Assembly: GCA_030847615.1 (NCBI GenBank)
Contig: JAUMIR010000002.1
Location: 285,242,028-285,306,027 of the forward strand
Length of the DNA stretch: 64,000 bases
Direction of reading: 5' to 3'
Source of the DNA: Gambelia wislizenii
Lineage: Eukaryota > Chordata > Lepidosauria > Squamata > Crotaphytidae
The position numbers were made by a program, and so were the translations under genes. The notes under the pieces are model-generated. The model ran no database searches. It was not told the origin of the DNA and saw nothing but the letters and a program-made list of their open reading frames with translations. Each line of letters opens with the position of its first letter. Position 1 is the stretch's first letter. Shown here piece by piece: positions 44,181 through 54,864 of the stretch.

Positions 44181-44741
44181 ACTCTGAGCATCATATACCA
44201 AGTTTTAGTTACAGAATATCATTAACATGCTAAACCTCTTGTGACTTGATTTTCTTAAATCTCTGTGGCATGGTGGGTGGGGATTTATTCGAAACCAAAC
44301 TTTCACAACTGTGTGAATGAAGTGCAAAACTGAAGCAAGTCAGCCAGCTTTGGAAGAAAGTCCAAATGAGTCCCCTTCATTTAAAGAGGATCTATACTGC
44401 TGTTGAATGCAATTCTGAAAGGAACAGCAGACATTTCCACCTCTGTAAAGATGTGGCAGCTCCAATTTCCCAGATAAATATGGAGCAAGCATAGGAGGAG
44501 GATCATACAACCATCTATGGAATTTGTTTCTCATAACTGTTTTGCAGGAAGGCATTTTGGATGAAGTGTTACCCTAAGAGGTGGGGGAGGTATTAGAGCC
44601 CCATCCATGATGCCAAAATCCCCTATAATATTTGGGGGAATTATTACCTCAACAGGAGGCCTGCAAGAGGAGGGTAATTTCGGGGATCTTTTCACTTATG
44701 TATACCAGTACTAACTGTATAGAGCACTCCAGTTAAAGTGA
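44181..44741 (+). other. MOXD2: Probable 3' UTR of the monooxygenase gene
   Basis: No other gene feature lies between the stop codon and the first polyadenylation-type hexamer at 44742. The extent is inferred. Confidence 0.35.
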
Positions 44742-44747
44742 AATAAA
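44742..44747 (+). terminator. Candidate polyadenylation signal AATAAA
   Basis: First AATAAA downstream of the stop codon, about 560 bp after it, followed by GTATTTTATTGG. It could instead belong to an unrecognised repeat. Confidence 0.35.
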
Positions 44748-46194
44748 GTATTTTATTGGAATAACACAAAAGTGAACCAACATACACAACACACAGTCTT
44801 AAGATCCATGCAAGGCTATAACAGAGTAAGACAGAAAGTTTGGATAGAGAGAGAGAGGTCTGGGAAGTGGGTAATAGTTACCAGTCTTGAAGAGAAGAGT
44901 TCCATGCAGCGAGGATACTCAGACAGGCGTCTGAGGGTCACACAGGAGGTTCTGATCCGGAGTGCACCGAGAAAGAGAGCGACTGGGTTTTTTCTACTGT
45001 GGCACACTTAGCTGGGGTCTAGGGTCTAATATTTATACCCTGTTTCATATCCTGAAGGGGTGCTCTGGTTATGACAAAGCCTGGGTGACTTTCTCACCGG
45101 ATAGACAAACGGAACAAAACTCAAGTGATTGCTTTAGTTCTAGGAAGACAAAACATTGATGGTTCTGCAGCAACTTCTTAATGTTGGACAGGAGGGGGTA
45201 TGAGGGGAGATTTCTGTAGGGTATAGATTAAGGAATGGTCAATTACTTGATTGAGTCATTACTGGGAATGCCCAAGACTGGAAGGAAGGGTTAGCACATA
45301 CCCCTCTAATGACTGGGTTGTTAGCATAAACCCATTATGGGAGCTTCCTGTTCAATCCTAATATGGGCTTTCTTACCATTATAGTTCTAGACATGCCTCA
45401 GGCCTCTAGTCTGCCTCCAACTGACCTCTAGTCTGCCTAAGACAGCCTGTCCCTAAAAAGTGTCCAGCATTTCCAGTTATGAGATACCACGGGGAGGGGG
45501 TAGTAGGGCATACTAACAGAGGAAGCATCAAGGGAGAAGGCATTGGAATTGAGTAAATCATCCAGTGGTGATCTTCATAGTCAGAACAATTTGTTGTATA
45601 CTCAAGCAGCCTTATCTGAGTCTGTACAAATTTAAAATAGCCATGTCCAATCTGGCACCTCAAAATATACCAGACTACTACTCCCATCATCACAACTACT
45701 GGCCATCTTTGCTGGGGATGACAGTTCTACTTTGGCACATCCAGAGGATGCCAAGTTACAAAAGCATTTTTGGAAGGAGTTTGCTGTGCCAACCCCCACC
45801 CCACCCACCTCCTTTTCTTCCTGTAGCCTGACCACCAGTATTTTCCCTTCTTCCTCCTGCACTTACTAGCAGCTTTTAGGAGCATAGCTGAGTACAAGTG
45901 AAAGAGGCTTTCCAGAAGTCAGCAGCTGACACACAAATATCCCACCTTACTTTTTTTTCATTTGTCCAGGAGGCTGAAGCTCCACAGTGGAATATGCACC
46001 ATTTTCTGTGATAGGATTATAGATTTTATTAATGATGGATTGGCCTGGATTTTCAGTTGCTCATTCACTGCATGCAGAGGAACCTTAAGTGCCCACAGCC
46101 TTAGGCTTTGATTCTTGACTTGTTTATTTGGAAATAAGATCTTATGGGAACAATCCAAAAACACCAGTGAAATCTCAGCTTAGCTCTTATGTTT
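44748..46194. other. Intergenic, nothing firmly recognised
   Basis: A TATA-like ATATTTATACCC near 45029 and short repeats of CTCTAGTCTGCC near 45410-45440 are seen but form no recognisable unit. Confidence 0.35.
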
Positions 46195-46391
46195 CTATAC
46201 TGCTTATCAGTGTGAAGCACTCCCTAAGCAGTTTGCAATGTGTTAGCTAATTGCCCCCAACAAGCTGGGTACTCATTTTACCGACCTACGGAAGAATGGA
46301 AGGCTGAGTCAGCCTTGGAGCCCTCTGGGATAGAACTCACAATGTTGTGGCTGCAGTACCCGCATTTAACCACTGCACCACCAGGGCTCAT
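46195..46391 (-). mobile_element. tRNA-derived SINE (same family as 9621-9892)
   Basis: The reverse strand carries GGTGGTGCAGTGGTTAAATG as the tRNA-like head and GCTGGGTACTCATTTTACC-type middle sequence. Differences from the first copy are scattered, so it is an old copy. Confidence 0.75.
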
Positions 46392-46666
46392 AGTTGCACA
46401 CACCAAACAGGCTGCATACAATTCATTCTTACAGGGAGTGGATAAAGAGGATGGTCATTCCCAGTTAGTAGCAAGGGCAAACTTGCCACAGATCCAAATC
46501 CAAAAGAAAGAGACCTGGCTCAAAATGTATTTCAGTCTCCACTGTTTCTGAATTCATTCCCATCATGGCTGAAAGCTAAACTTCTGTTCCATGACATATA
46601 AAGGAAGGATGGAAGATCATTATTGCATGTCTAGGCGGAATGCCCCTCCTCCCCCATCCACAATAA

Positions 46667-46938
46667 GGACATTTTCAGATGCGATTTTCAGCAGCAAATA
46701 TCCCAAAACAGCTCCGTTGCTGCCGCGAGGCAGGGGAGCGGTTTCAGATGACACTGTCCCTCTGCCGAAACCTTCCATGTCACTTCCGTGATAGAATGGA
46801 GGAAGCCGTGGCATATTTCACTCACGGGCAACATTCATGAATGAAATTCACGGAAGTGACACGGAGGGTTTCGGCAGAGGTACAGTGCCATCCAAAACCG
46901 CTCCCCTGCTGCACAGAAAATCGCGTCTGAAAATGTCC
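46667..46938. mobile_element. Palindromic MITE, GGACATTTTCAGATGCG termini, TSD TAA
   Basis: Inverted ends GGACATTTTCAGATGCGAT / ATCGCGTCTGAAAATGTCC-like, with TAA on both flanks. The interior (CACTTCCGTGA, CACGGGCAAC) is shared with 39966-40296 and 61752-62102. The right arm lacks about 25 bp present in the left. Confidence 0.85.
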
Positions 46939-47460
46939 TAAGAGACAGACACAAGATTAATTGGAAACATATTGGCAATTATGGCAACAACTTTATTGAT
47001 GACAGCTACAGTTGGTTGGCTCAAACACATGGGTTTGGATCCAGGCATCGACCAACCCGCCTGCTGGTTGATGAATCCGTTGTCGGCCCATCTGCCGACA
47101 TTTATCCCCTAGGAAGGGGGAGGAGTCTGGACAGGCCCCTGGATGCCTGCCAACCACCTCGTTTCCCCCCTCCACCACCAAAGAAGGGGGGTGTCCATTA
47201 ATTTCATTCCCCAAGCTGGCATGCCCTCCCAGCTCATGCCCCCACACACCCTTCTTCCCTGGGGGGTCTCCGTGACCTTGACCTTGTCCATGACCTTGAT
47301 GGAGACTCCTGATACCGATGACCTTGGATCCAGGACCCATGCCAACTGTTCCCAAAGTTGTGACAATGAGTAAATATATGTATGTACACCCTTGTGAGAA
47401 TACATGACTAATGGGTGGGTGGGTGGATCAGCTCTTTGAGAGCCACTGCCTGCTCCGGTA

Positions 47461-47705
47461 AGGCGGCTGGGAATATATACCCAACAGCCGGACCAAAGTG
47501 AAGCCTACAGACAGTGCAGGCTTCTTACCCCTCCCAGCCAATCAGATTCAAACTTGAGAACTGCACCCGATTGGCTGGAAGGCGAGCTCCCCCTATCCAA
47601 TCAAGGTGAAGCAAGCCTTTGTTCTATGGAATTACTGAATAAGCCTGTGCCGTTTGCAGGCTTCACCCCAGTCTGGCTGTCAGGTATATATTCCTGGCCA
47701 CCTAA
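47461..47705. promoter_or_regulatory. Imperfect palindrome with two TATA-like and four CCAAT boxes
   Basis: GCTGGGAATATATACCCAAC (47465-47484) and TATATATTCCTGGCC-type sequence (47683-47701) form outer inverted arms of about 48 bp. Between them CCAAT occurs near 47539 and 47598 and its inverse ATTGG near 47570; another ATTGG is near 47717. It may be a bidirectional promoter, an LTR promoter or a repeat-derived element. No adjacent coding gene is recognised. Confidence 0.4.
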
Positions 47706-47810
47706 GCTTCAACCTGATTGGCTACTGCTCTATCTTCCTCCAGCCACCTGGGGAAGCTAGCTGGGAAGAAGACGGAGCAATACGGTGGCGGCCATGTGGA
47801 CCTGGCCGCC

Positions 47811-47861
47811 ATGAGAGGGGAGATGTGTGGGGCTCCGCCAGGACTGCAATCTGACTGCCAG
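47811..47861 (+). other. Candidate 5' coding exon end (ATG in Kozak context to GTAAGT)
   Basis: GCCGCCATGA gives a strong initiation context at 47811. The frame stays open for 17 codons to CAG|GTAAGT at 47862, about 130 bp after a TATA-like box. No downstream exon was identified, so this is only a possibility. Confidence 0.25.
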
Positions 47862-47899
47862 GTAAGTCCAGCAGTCCTGTTTACACACTTTACCTTTAA

Positions 47900-48617
47900 A
47901 AATGGCCACTAGGAAAAAAATATGCCTATGCAGAAGGAAGCCCAATGGATTTAATGGAGCTCATTCACAGGTACATGCACATAGGACTGAAGCCAAAGAA
48001 TGCAATCCAAATTGGTGAAGATGGCCAAGGGCCAGATGAGCTGAGACTAGGCCCTATGAAACTGTGCCAATGAATCCAGCTCCCTCCCAGCCTAGGGCTG
48101 CTGGACATTACTTAGGATGACCCTCCTCTGAGCCCAACTTTGTGTCAGCATGTGACTGTGGGGGGATTAGAAGAAGATCTGCACCTGCCATAACTAGGTT
48201 TCTTTCTCCCTCTACCCCTTTTTTGGCTCCTGCTAGCACAGCAGTTCTGGGGGCAGATCCCTCTGCTAGTTAATCTCTGAGATCAGCCAGTATGAGAGGG
48301 GTTCTCTTGGCAGGGCACCATTTCAGCACAAGAGGTTTCTTCTTGTTTCTGAACCTCTGCAGCCAACACATCTTTGCATCAGGATTACTCTGCCCATTAG
48401 GAAAGAATGGGAGAAGGGTGTTGATATAAATGTAGACCTGTCCTGTTTTGCTAATTTATGCAGGTTACACCTTTAAATAGTTTTGACTTTCACAGAAATG
48501 GAATATGATCCCCTTTTTGTATATTTGGAAATAGGGTGAGTTGTTAAGGCAGTGTGATAGGAGATGACTGTTTGATAGGTAGTTAGGTAATTGTTTTGTA
48601 TTTACAACCGTTACTTA
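47900..48617. other. Intergenic, nothing recognised
   Basis: No termini, SINE boxes or coding blocks seen. Confidence 0.35.
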
Positions 48618-48934
48618 GGACTTTATCAAATGAGCCCCTTAAAGCATTCTTTTGCTGGCATAAAAAAATCCATTTTTATGCCAGCAAAAGAACACACACA
48701 CACCTGCGCACTTACCTTGCTTTCCTGGCAAAGGCTTCCCCAGCAATGAAAGAGGAAGTGAACTGAGTTCCATTCATTTCCTCATTCAAAATCCCACAGA
48801 TTCTTGCAAGACTTCATTGTGTGGGAAATTTTTCAAAAACACACAAAAAGAACATACACAAAGTGACACAAAGCACATACACACACTTTAAAAGTCACAA
48901 GTAACCCCGGGAAGGGTCAGAAAATTGATTGATT
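48618..48934. mobile_element. Long-MITE fragment, left end only
   Basis: It starts GGACTTTATCAAATGAGCCCC and carries the interior of the long copies (GTGTGGGAAATTT, CACAAGTAACCCCGGGAAGG). It is cut off at about 48934 by another repeat. Confidence 0.65.
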
Positions 48935-49070
48935 AAGTGATTTAATATCTCGCCTTTCTCCCAACATGGGATCCAAGATGGCGTAAGACCTTTTAGAAAC
49001 ACAATACAATTAAAAAGCTTTCAGTACTGTTAACACACCTTTACACCCACGCCCCTCTAATAATTCATAA
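48935..49070 (-). mobile_element. LINE/SINE 3' tail fragment
   Basis: TTGATTGATTAAGTGATTTA followed by CGCCTTTCTCCCAACATGGG resembles the simple-repeat-tailed 3' ends common in squamate L2-like elements, read on the minus strand. Confidence 0.4.
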
Positions 49071-49324
49071 ATTGGCAAGAATTCATATTTGACTTATTTG
49101 ACACTTCATGTGGTTACCAGTAGACCAGGGGAGCCCAAAATATAGGGACTAGTGGAAGTTTACTCGAAACCTACGAAGAGGTCTTGGAAATTCCCCCAAA
49201 GTAGACACGCCCAGGAAATAAGTATGTTGAGCCCCCTCAGACAGTTGTTAGGGAGGAATGTGCAAATCTTTCTGGACACAACTGGCAGTGAGTCATACTC
49301 CAAAACAAACAAGTGACCAGAACT

Positions 49325-49382
49325 TGGCAGGGGTTGTGCTGGATGGCCCTTGTGGTCCTTCCAACTCTATGATTCTATGAAT
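49325..49382 (+). mobile_element. CR1 extreme 3' end
   Basis: GGATGGCCCTTGTGGTCCTT then CCAACTCTATGATTCTATGA is the terminal part of CR1. Confidence 0.8.
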
Positions 49383-49648
49383 ACCCATTATTCTGCAATG
49401 GTTTTCCCATCCACAAAGTGAAGCTTGCCTAAAGCCCATCAATCTTAATGTTCCAACTATTGACAGCAATCAGTGAAGGAGGAGCTTCCATTGTTTGGGA
49501 AACTCACTCAAGCATTGTTTTCCACTCCACTTAAGGTTGCAATCTGGAGTATAAATATTACCCCAAATAATTGCCCAGGTATGCACAGCTCCTCCCACCT
49601 CATCATTCTGTCCATATGCTCTGCAACCCTCAGATTTCAATCTGAGTA

Positions 49649-50345
49649 CAGTAGCACCCCCAGGGGGGTGCAGATGGTAAATTCTGTGGATAATAATGAA
49701 TGCCATCCACCCCTAGCCCACTGCTGCCACAGGAGCCCCCCCGGAGGAAGGGAGCAGATGAGATTGCTCCTTCCCCCTCCCTTCCCTCTTTGCCCTACTC
49801 TGACGGAAGCTCTCCTGAGGGGAGGGAGGGGGAAGGTGTGATTGCTCTTGCCCCTCCCTTCTCTCTTCACTCCACCATAGCCCCACCACAACCAGAGTTC
49901 TCCCAGGGGGAGGGGGAGGCACAATCGCTCCTGCCCCCCTTCACCCACCATGGCCCCGCCATGACCGGAGCTCTCCCAGGGAAGGAGGAGGCAGGTGCAA
50001 TCACTCATGCCCCCTCCCTTCCCCTTTTGCCCCACTGTGACCAGAGCTCTCCTGGGGTGAGGGAGGGGGCAGGCACAATCACTCCTTCCCCCTCCCTTCC
50101 CCCTTTGCTCACCATGGCCCCACCATGACTGGAGCTCTCCCAGGGGGAGGGAGGAGGCAGGCACAATCACTCCTGCCCCCTCTCTTCCCTCTTCACCCCT
50201 GCCATGGCCCTGCCATGAATGGAGCCACCCTAGGGAAGGGATGGGGGAGGTGAGACCCTGCCTCCCACCCCCCTTCCCCCGCCATCACCATCCACAGATA
50301 ATTGAATCCGTGGTTGGCGAATCAGAAGATATGGAGGTGCTACTG
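49649..50345. mobile_element. Tigger-like MITE carrying a GC-rich minisatellite
   Basis: Ends CAGTAGCACCCCC and GGAGGTGCTACTG are flanked by TA. Between about 49730 and 50230 lie diverged tandem units of roughly 60-70 bp (GGAGCTCTCCCAGGGGGAGG, CACAATC-CTCCTGCCCCC). Long open frames on both strands there are products of the repeat. Confidence 0.8.
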
Positions 50346-50699
50346 TACCTCTTTGCTGCACAAACCTCTGCCCTCTGGACAGGTAATTATAGCCTATCAT
50401 CCCATGAATATTTTCCTTTATCCAAATACTTCCTCCTATTCTTTGTTAGCCTTGGGTGGTTGCTCCAAGTGTGGGTGCTTGTGTGAATGCTTCCATGAGT
50501 ATTTTCCAATAAAAACCGTTTTTATTTTACATTTTGGCTTGGAGTCTCATCAGTTAGTGCTAGTATACTTAGGTACAAAGATCCCAAAGTTATCCAGCAT
50601 CTTGCAACCTAATTTGAGCTAATTAAAATTCCCCAATATAATAGTTTAACTCAAAGGACAGGGGTGGGTCCCACAGACTCCATACAATTCAAGTAACAG

Positions 50700-51219
50700 T
50701 ACAAAAATTAAAACACAATTAAGTCAAATTTCTATTTTAAAAATGCTAGTTAAATTGTACTTTTAAAGCAGTTTTTAAAAAGACATATAACACCATAAAA
50801 AAAAACAGAAGCAACACACACATACATCCCCCAAAAAAGCTTGGTCTGCCACATCATATTAAAAGTCAAAGGCCTCCTTAAATAAAAAAGGCCCTTACCT
50901 GCCAGCAGAAACACAGCAAGGAGGGGTCCAACTGGATCTCCTGTAGAAGAGAGTTCCACAGCCTTGGAGCAGCCATGGAGTGGTATCTAGGACCAGTATG
51001 TGTCCCACGTGCAGCCCTCCATTTTTGTACCTGTCAGCTCATCTGTACCTGTGAGCTGCATCAGTACAATATCTGATAAAAACACTCTGCATTTGTAACT
51101 CAGGATGCTGGCCAATGTGTTAAAAATCTTACAATACAAATTACATTAAAGCACCTATTAAAACAAATTAAAACACCACATTCATAAAAACATTAAAACA
51201 TTGAAAATCCATTTACCCA

Positions 51220-51251
<32 letters not shown>

Positions 51252-52640
51252 TTTAACACTAATAATCTACTTCACAATCAAGATAATATACATTTATAAA
51301 ACAAAGACACTGAAACAGAAGAAAGAGGGTGGGGAAACATATAACTAAAACACAGTTGGGCTCTGACTCCTCCTCGCAATCTGACTGTAATGAAAAGAAA
51401 AAGAAAAATATATTCTTCTACCTTTACAGATCCAGCTAAATAATCCTACTAATTACTAATAACCATAGCCACAGATTATTACATCAATAGATTTCTTATT
51501 GCTCAAAAGTCCATAAACAGTTTCCAATCTTTTAAAAAGTCTTCAATTGGCTTGTTCTTTAGAACCCATATCAGTTTGGTCATTTGGGCCAACTCAGCAA
51601 CCTTAACAATCCATTCTTCCATTGTTGGTGCTTCAGTCCTTTTCCAAGTGTGAGCAAACAATATGCTTGCTGCTGTTGTCATGTATCAAAGAAGCAATCC
51701 ATATTTACTATTCGGTCCTTTATCCAGAATGCCCAACAGAAACATTTCTGGTAACATTGCAAAATCTACCTTGAAATTCTTTTGAATTAACATATAAATC
51801 TTAGAACAGTAACTTTTTGCCTTCATACAAGTCCACCATATATGAAAAAAAGAGCCCTCCTTATCTTGACATCCCCAACATTGGTTTGAAACATCCTGGA
51901 ACATTTTCACAGCTTATTTGGAATTAGATGCCATCTGTACTGCTTCTACAAGTTTTTTTTAAATTACTATATATCTTTAGACCACATTCCCCCCCATACA
52001 TTCATATGAACATTATGCCCAAAATTTTGGGCCCACCTTATTATGTATTCTTTTATGGGCTCATCTTCTGTCTCTAGTTTCAAAAGCCATTTATACACTT
52101 TTTCAATTACATCATCAACATCTTTACATAACTCTATATAAAACTCTTTTTCTCCAACTTCTATGGCTGCATTTCTCTTATGTTGATTAAATCTGTACAT
52201 AAGTTGCATTTAAGCAAACCAAATCTTTGCCTTCCTTAAAAAGCATCTCTCTTGATTTAACCTGTCTTGTAACCCAGTTAGTTTCCTAAAAGTCTGCCTG
52301 GATAAACCAGTCTTTGCCTGTTGGTGGAAGGGCAGCAGAGAGGGAACTGGTTTTATCACCCTGGGAGCAAGTCTAGCAGCAGCCACAAAGGAGACCCTCT
52401 CCCATGCCCCAAACAAATGTATCTCTGAAGGTTGTGGACTTTTCTTGCTGATCTTCAAAGCCAGGGTGGCTCTTATGAGAAGAGACAATAATTCAGATGA
52501 ACTGACCTGAGCTGTATAGGGCCTTGTAGGTAAGAATCAGCACATTGTGAAGCTGTTGTAACCAAGGAATTATATGTTCCCTGTAATGAGCTCCAGTCAA
52601 AGCATTACAGTTAAGCTGGCTATCAACATCAGTTGAAGAT
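50700..52640. repeat. Old interspersed repeat split by an L1 fragment
   Basis: The left part (50850-51010: AAAGGCCTCCTTAAATAAAA, GAGTTCCACAGCCTTGGAGC) and the right part (52300-52600: GAGGGAACTGG, TAGGGCCTTGTAGGTAAGAA) resemble a widespread squamate repeat of unresolved class. The split is inferred from the intervening L1. Confidence 0.4.
51221..52211 (-). mobile_element. L1 ORF2 C-terminus and 3' UTR, 5'-truncated
   Basis: Minus-strand frames 52209-51967 (MYRFNQHKRN, WAQNFGHNV) and 51910-51686 (CWGCQDKEGSFFHIWWTC) are the L1 ORF2 tail in two frames. A GATT microsatellite at 51218-51250 forms the tail end. Confidence 0.8.
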
Positions 52641-52999
52641 GCCTATGGGGTTGTCTTAAAAGTGAAAATACTCCTCATGGAATGCAAAGAAAATCCTACA
52701 TGTCTTAATAGGATCCCACATCGTTTTGCTGTATTTGGAAGGAGGGGGATTAAATATGCCATATACTCCGCAGGAAAAGCCTTTGCGGCTTTTCCCAGAG
52801 TTTTAAAAAAACAGCGAGGGGAACGAGCATTCCTGCTCATTGGGACAAGTGATTCATTTGAATTGCTTTCCCATACAAGAGGAAGCACAAAGCTGATTAG
52901 CTGGACAAGTGCAGGGGTAGGGCTTGCTAACAGGGCAAGCGCCTGGCACCGCCATGTTGGATTTTCACCTTAGCGAGCAATTGCTAAGGTGTTAAAATG

Positions 53000-54680
53000 G
53001 GGTGTTGTGTTTTTTTCTACAGTCAAAATATCACTCAAGTGCAAAATGGAAAATAGTTTTTTTTTTAAAAAAAAATAACTTTTGGCGGCAGCAAACAAGG
53101 CAAGTAAAAATGCAGGTAAATTACTCACAGCCACCATCTTGACCAGCAGGCATGGAAAGCTTTCGGGGGCCAAAACACCATTAAGTCAAATCATAGCTGC
53201 TGTGATTTGCTATTACTGCGGAGCAATCCAGGGTTGTTGTTTTTTGCCTCGTATAGACATGACCTATGTTCTGTGATAAAATAAAATCTAACTTGTAAAC
53301 TGAGCAGAGTGAAATTCTGCAAATTCATTGCCCACAAAATTATGAACATGAACTCCTAGTCATGAGGGCTAGAACCCTGTTTTTTAAAAAAACACACACA
53401 CAAAAAAAAACATAGATCTCACAGTGCTGAAATCTGTGACCAAAACTATATTTTATATAGATAACATGTTCAAAACTAGAGATAAAATGATGGTGGAGAA
53501 AGCCTATGGGACATACAGCATCATCTGATTTCTCCCATATTCTAAAGCCTATGTCATTTTAGGATTCACAGCCATTTTCATAAGTGCAGCACAGCTGACA
53601 AGTTCATTCACATTAAGTGATGAATATGAGCTGATTTGTAATTTGCAAAACCAAACAAATACCTTGTTTTGCTTATTACCAAAATCTCACTTTGTCCTAG
53701 ACCCTTCAGATTTAATTTCAGATTGGTACAGGCTGCCCAAAAAATGAAAAACCACCATCACCAAGTGGACCACAAAAGTCCACTTCCGGTTTTGATAAAG
53801 CAGAGTATTCCCTGGTTTCAAACAGTGCAGGGGGCCCTACAACCTCTAAGGTGAATTGGTGTTCTTGGAGGCTACCACATGAGTCAATTCACCTCATGGG
53901 GTAGGGACACAGTCTGGAAAGGGTGAGGACTACAAAAACAACCTGGAAGGGCTGCACACTGCCCCAGGGCCACAGTTTGCCCACCCCTGAAGTAGACCCA
54001 TTGAGAGTAGTGGGATTTAATCATTATTAACTAGAATCCCATTGTTTTCCATTTTATGTCTATGGCCTTATCTACACGCACAATTTACCCCAGCTTGCCG
54101 CCAGCTGAGAGTCCTGCTGTCCATACGATGCAGGGCATTTGCCCCAATATGCCCCCAGGCAGTCCTTACAACTGCCAGGGCAGAAATGGGGCTCAGACAG
54201 GGGCAAGCCAGAGTAGTGTCTGATACAGCATTCTAAAATAATACCCAGTTTACTCCGCTGCTGCTGGGGGAAAACTGGGCAGGCCCTGCATGTCTGCAGG
54301 AGCCCATCCCAGCAGGCCAAGCCATTGGTCCAGTTGCCTGTTGCCCATACCCTTTCAGGTCCAAGAAGGGGTTCTGCAGCATGTGACCATGTTTTGGCCA
54401 GCTTCCTCAATGCCGGAGGACAAAGAAAATGGCAGGGTAGTGGTGGCAGCGGCGGCAGTGGCGGGCTGGTGTTCCTGTCAGGACTTCCTCCCATTCCATC
54501 AAGGTAATCGGGGAGATTTAGGCCTGGTCTGAGGGCAGGATATGCCAACCTGGAGACAGAGTATCCTTGCCCCTGTAGATACACTCTATGTTAAACATGA
54601 AAAAGTCTGAATCTCACCCATGACAATGAAAGAAAAGTAGCCATGGATTGTTTACCTGTGGTATCCATCTAGTTTCCACC
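53000..54680. other. Intergenic, nothing recognised
   Basis: Open frames here show no family resemblance. Confidence 0.35.
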
Positions 54681-54688
54681 CAATTTCA

Positions 54689-54733
54689 CAGGGGTCGTGA
54701 TAAGTCAGAAATGACTTGAAGGCACACAACAGT
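54689..54733 (+). mobile_element. Sauria-type SINE tail fragment
   Basis: GGGTCGTGATAAGTCAGAAA then TGACTTGAAGGCACACAAC is the RTE/BovB-like 3' tail seen at 33010-33059. Confidence 0.7.
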
Positions 54734-54864
54734 CAGTTTGGAAGAAGAAACAATATATTCAGATTAAAAACAGTGATTCCATGCTGATGTCAATTTTCTG
54801 TGAATGTTGGCTGTTTTCACCCAGACATCCTGTGTTGTTGTAGAATATCTTCTGTTTCATGCTA

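Noticed and set aside
45970..46010. Possible alternative last exon (EAEAPQWNMHHFL, stop) after a strong pyrimidine tract and CAG
   Set aside because: Phase would fit the exon ending at 42624, but the peptide does not clearly resemble the family and the exon at 43950 already gives a plausible C-terminus. RNA-seq junctions would decide.
49637..50170. 177- and 142-codon frames on opposite strands
   Set aside because: Both are translations of the minisatellite inside a Tigger-like MITE.
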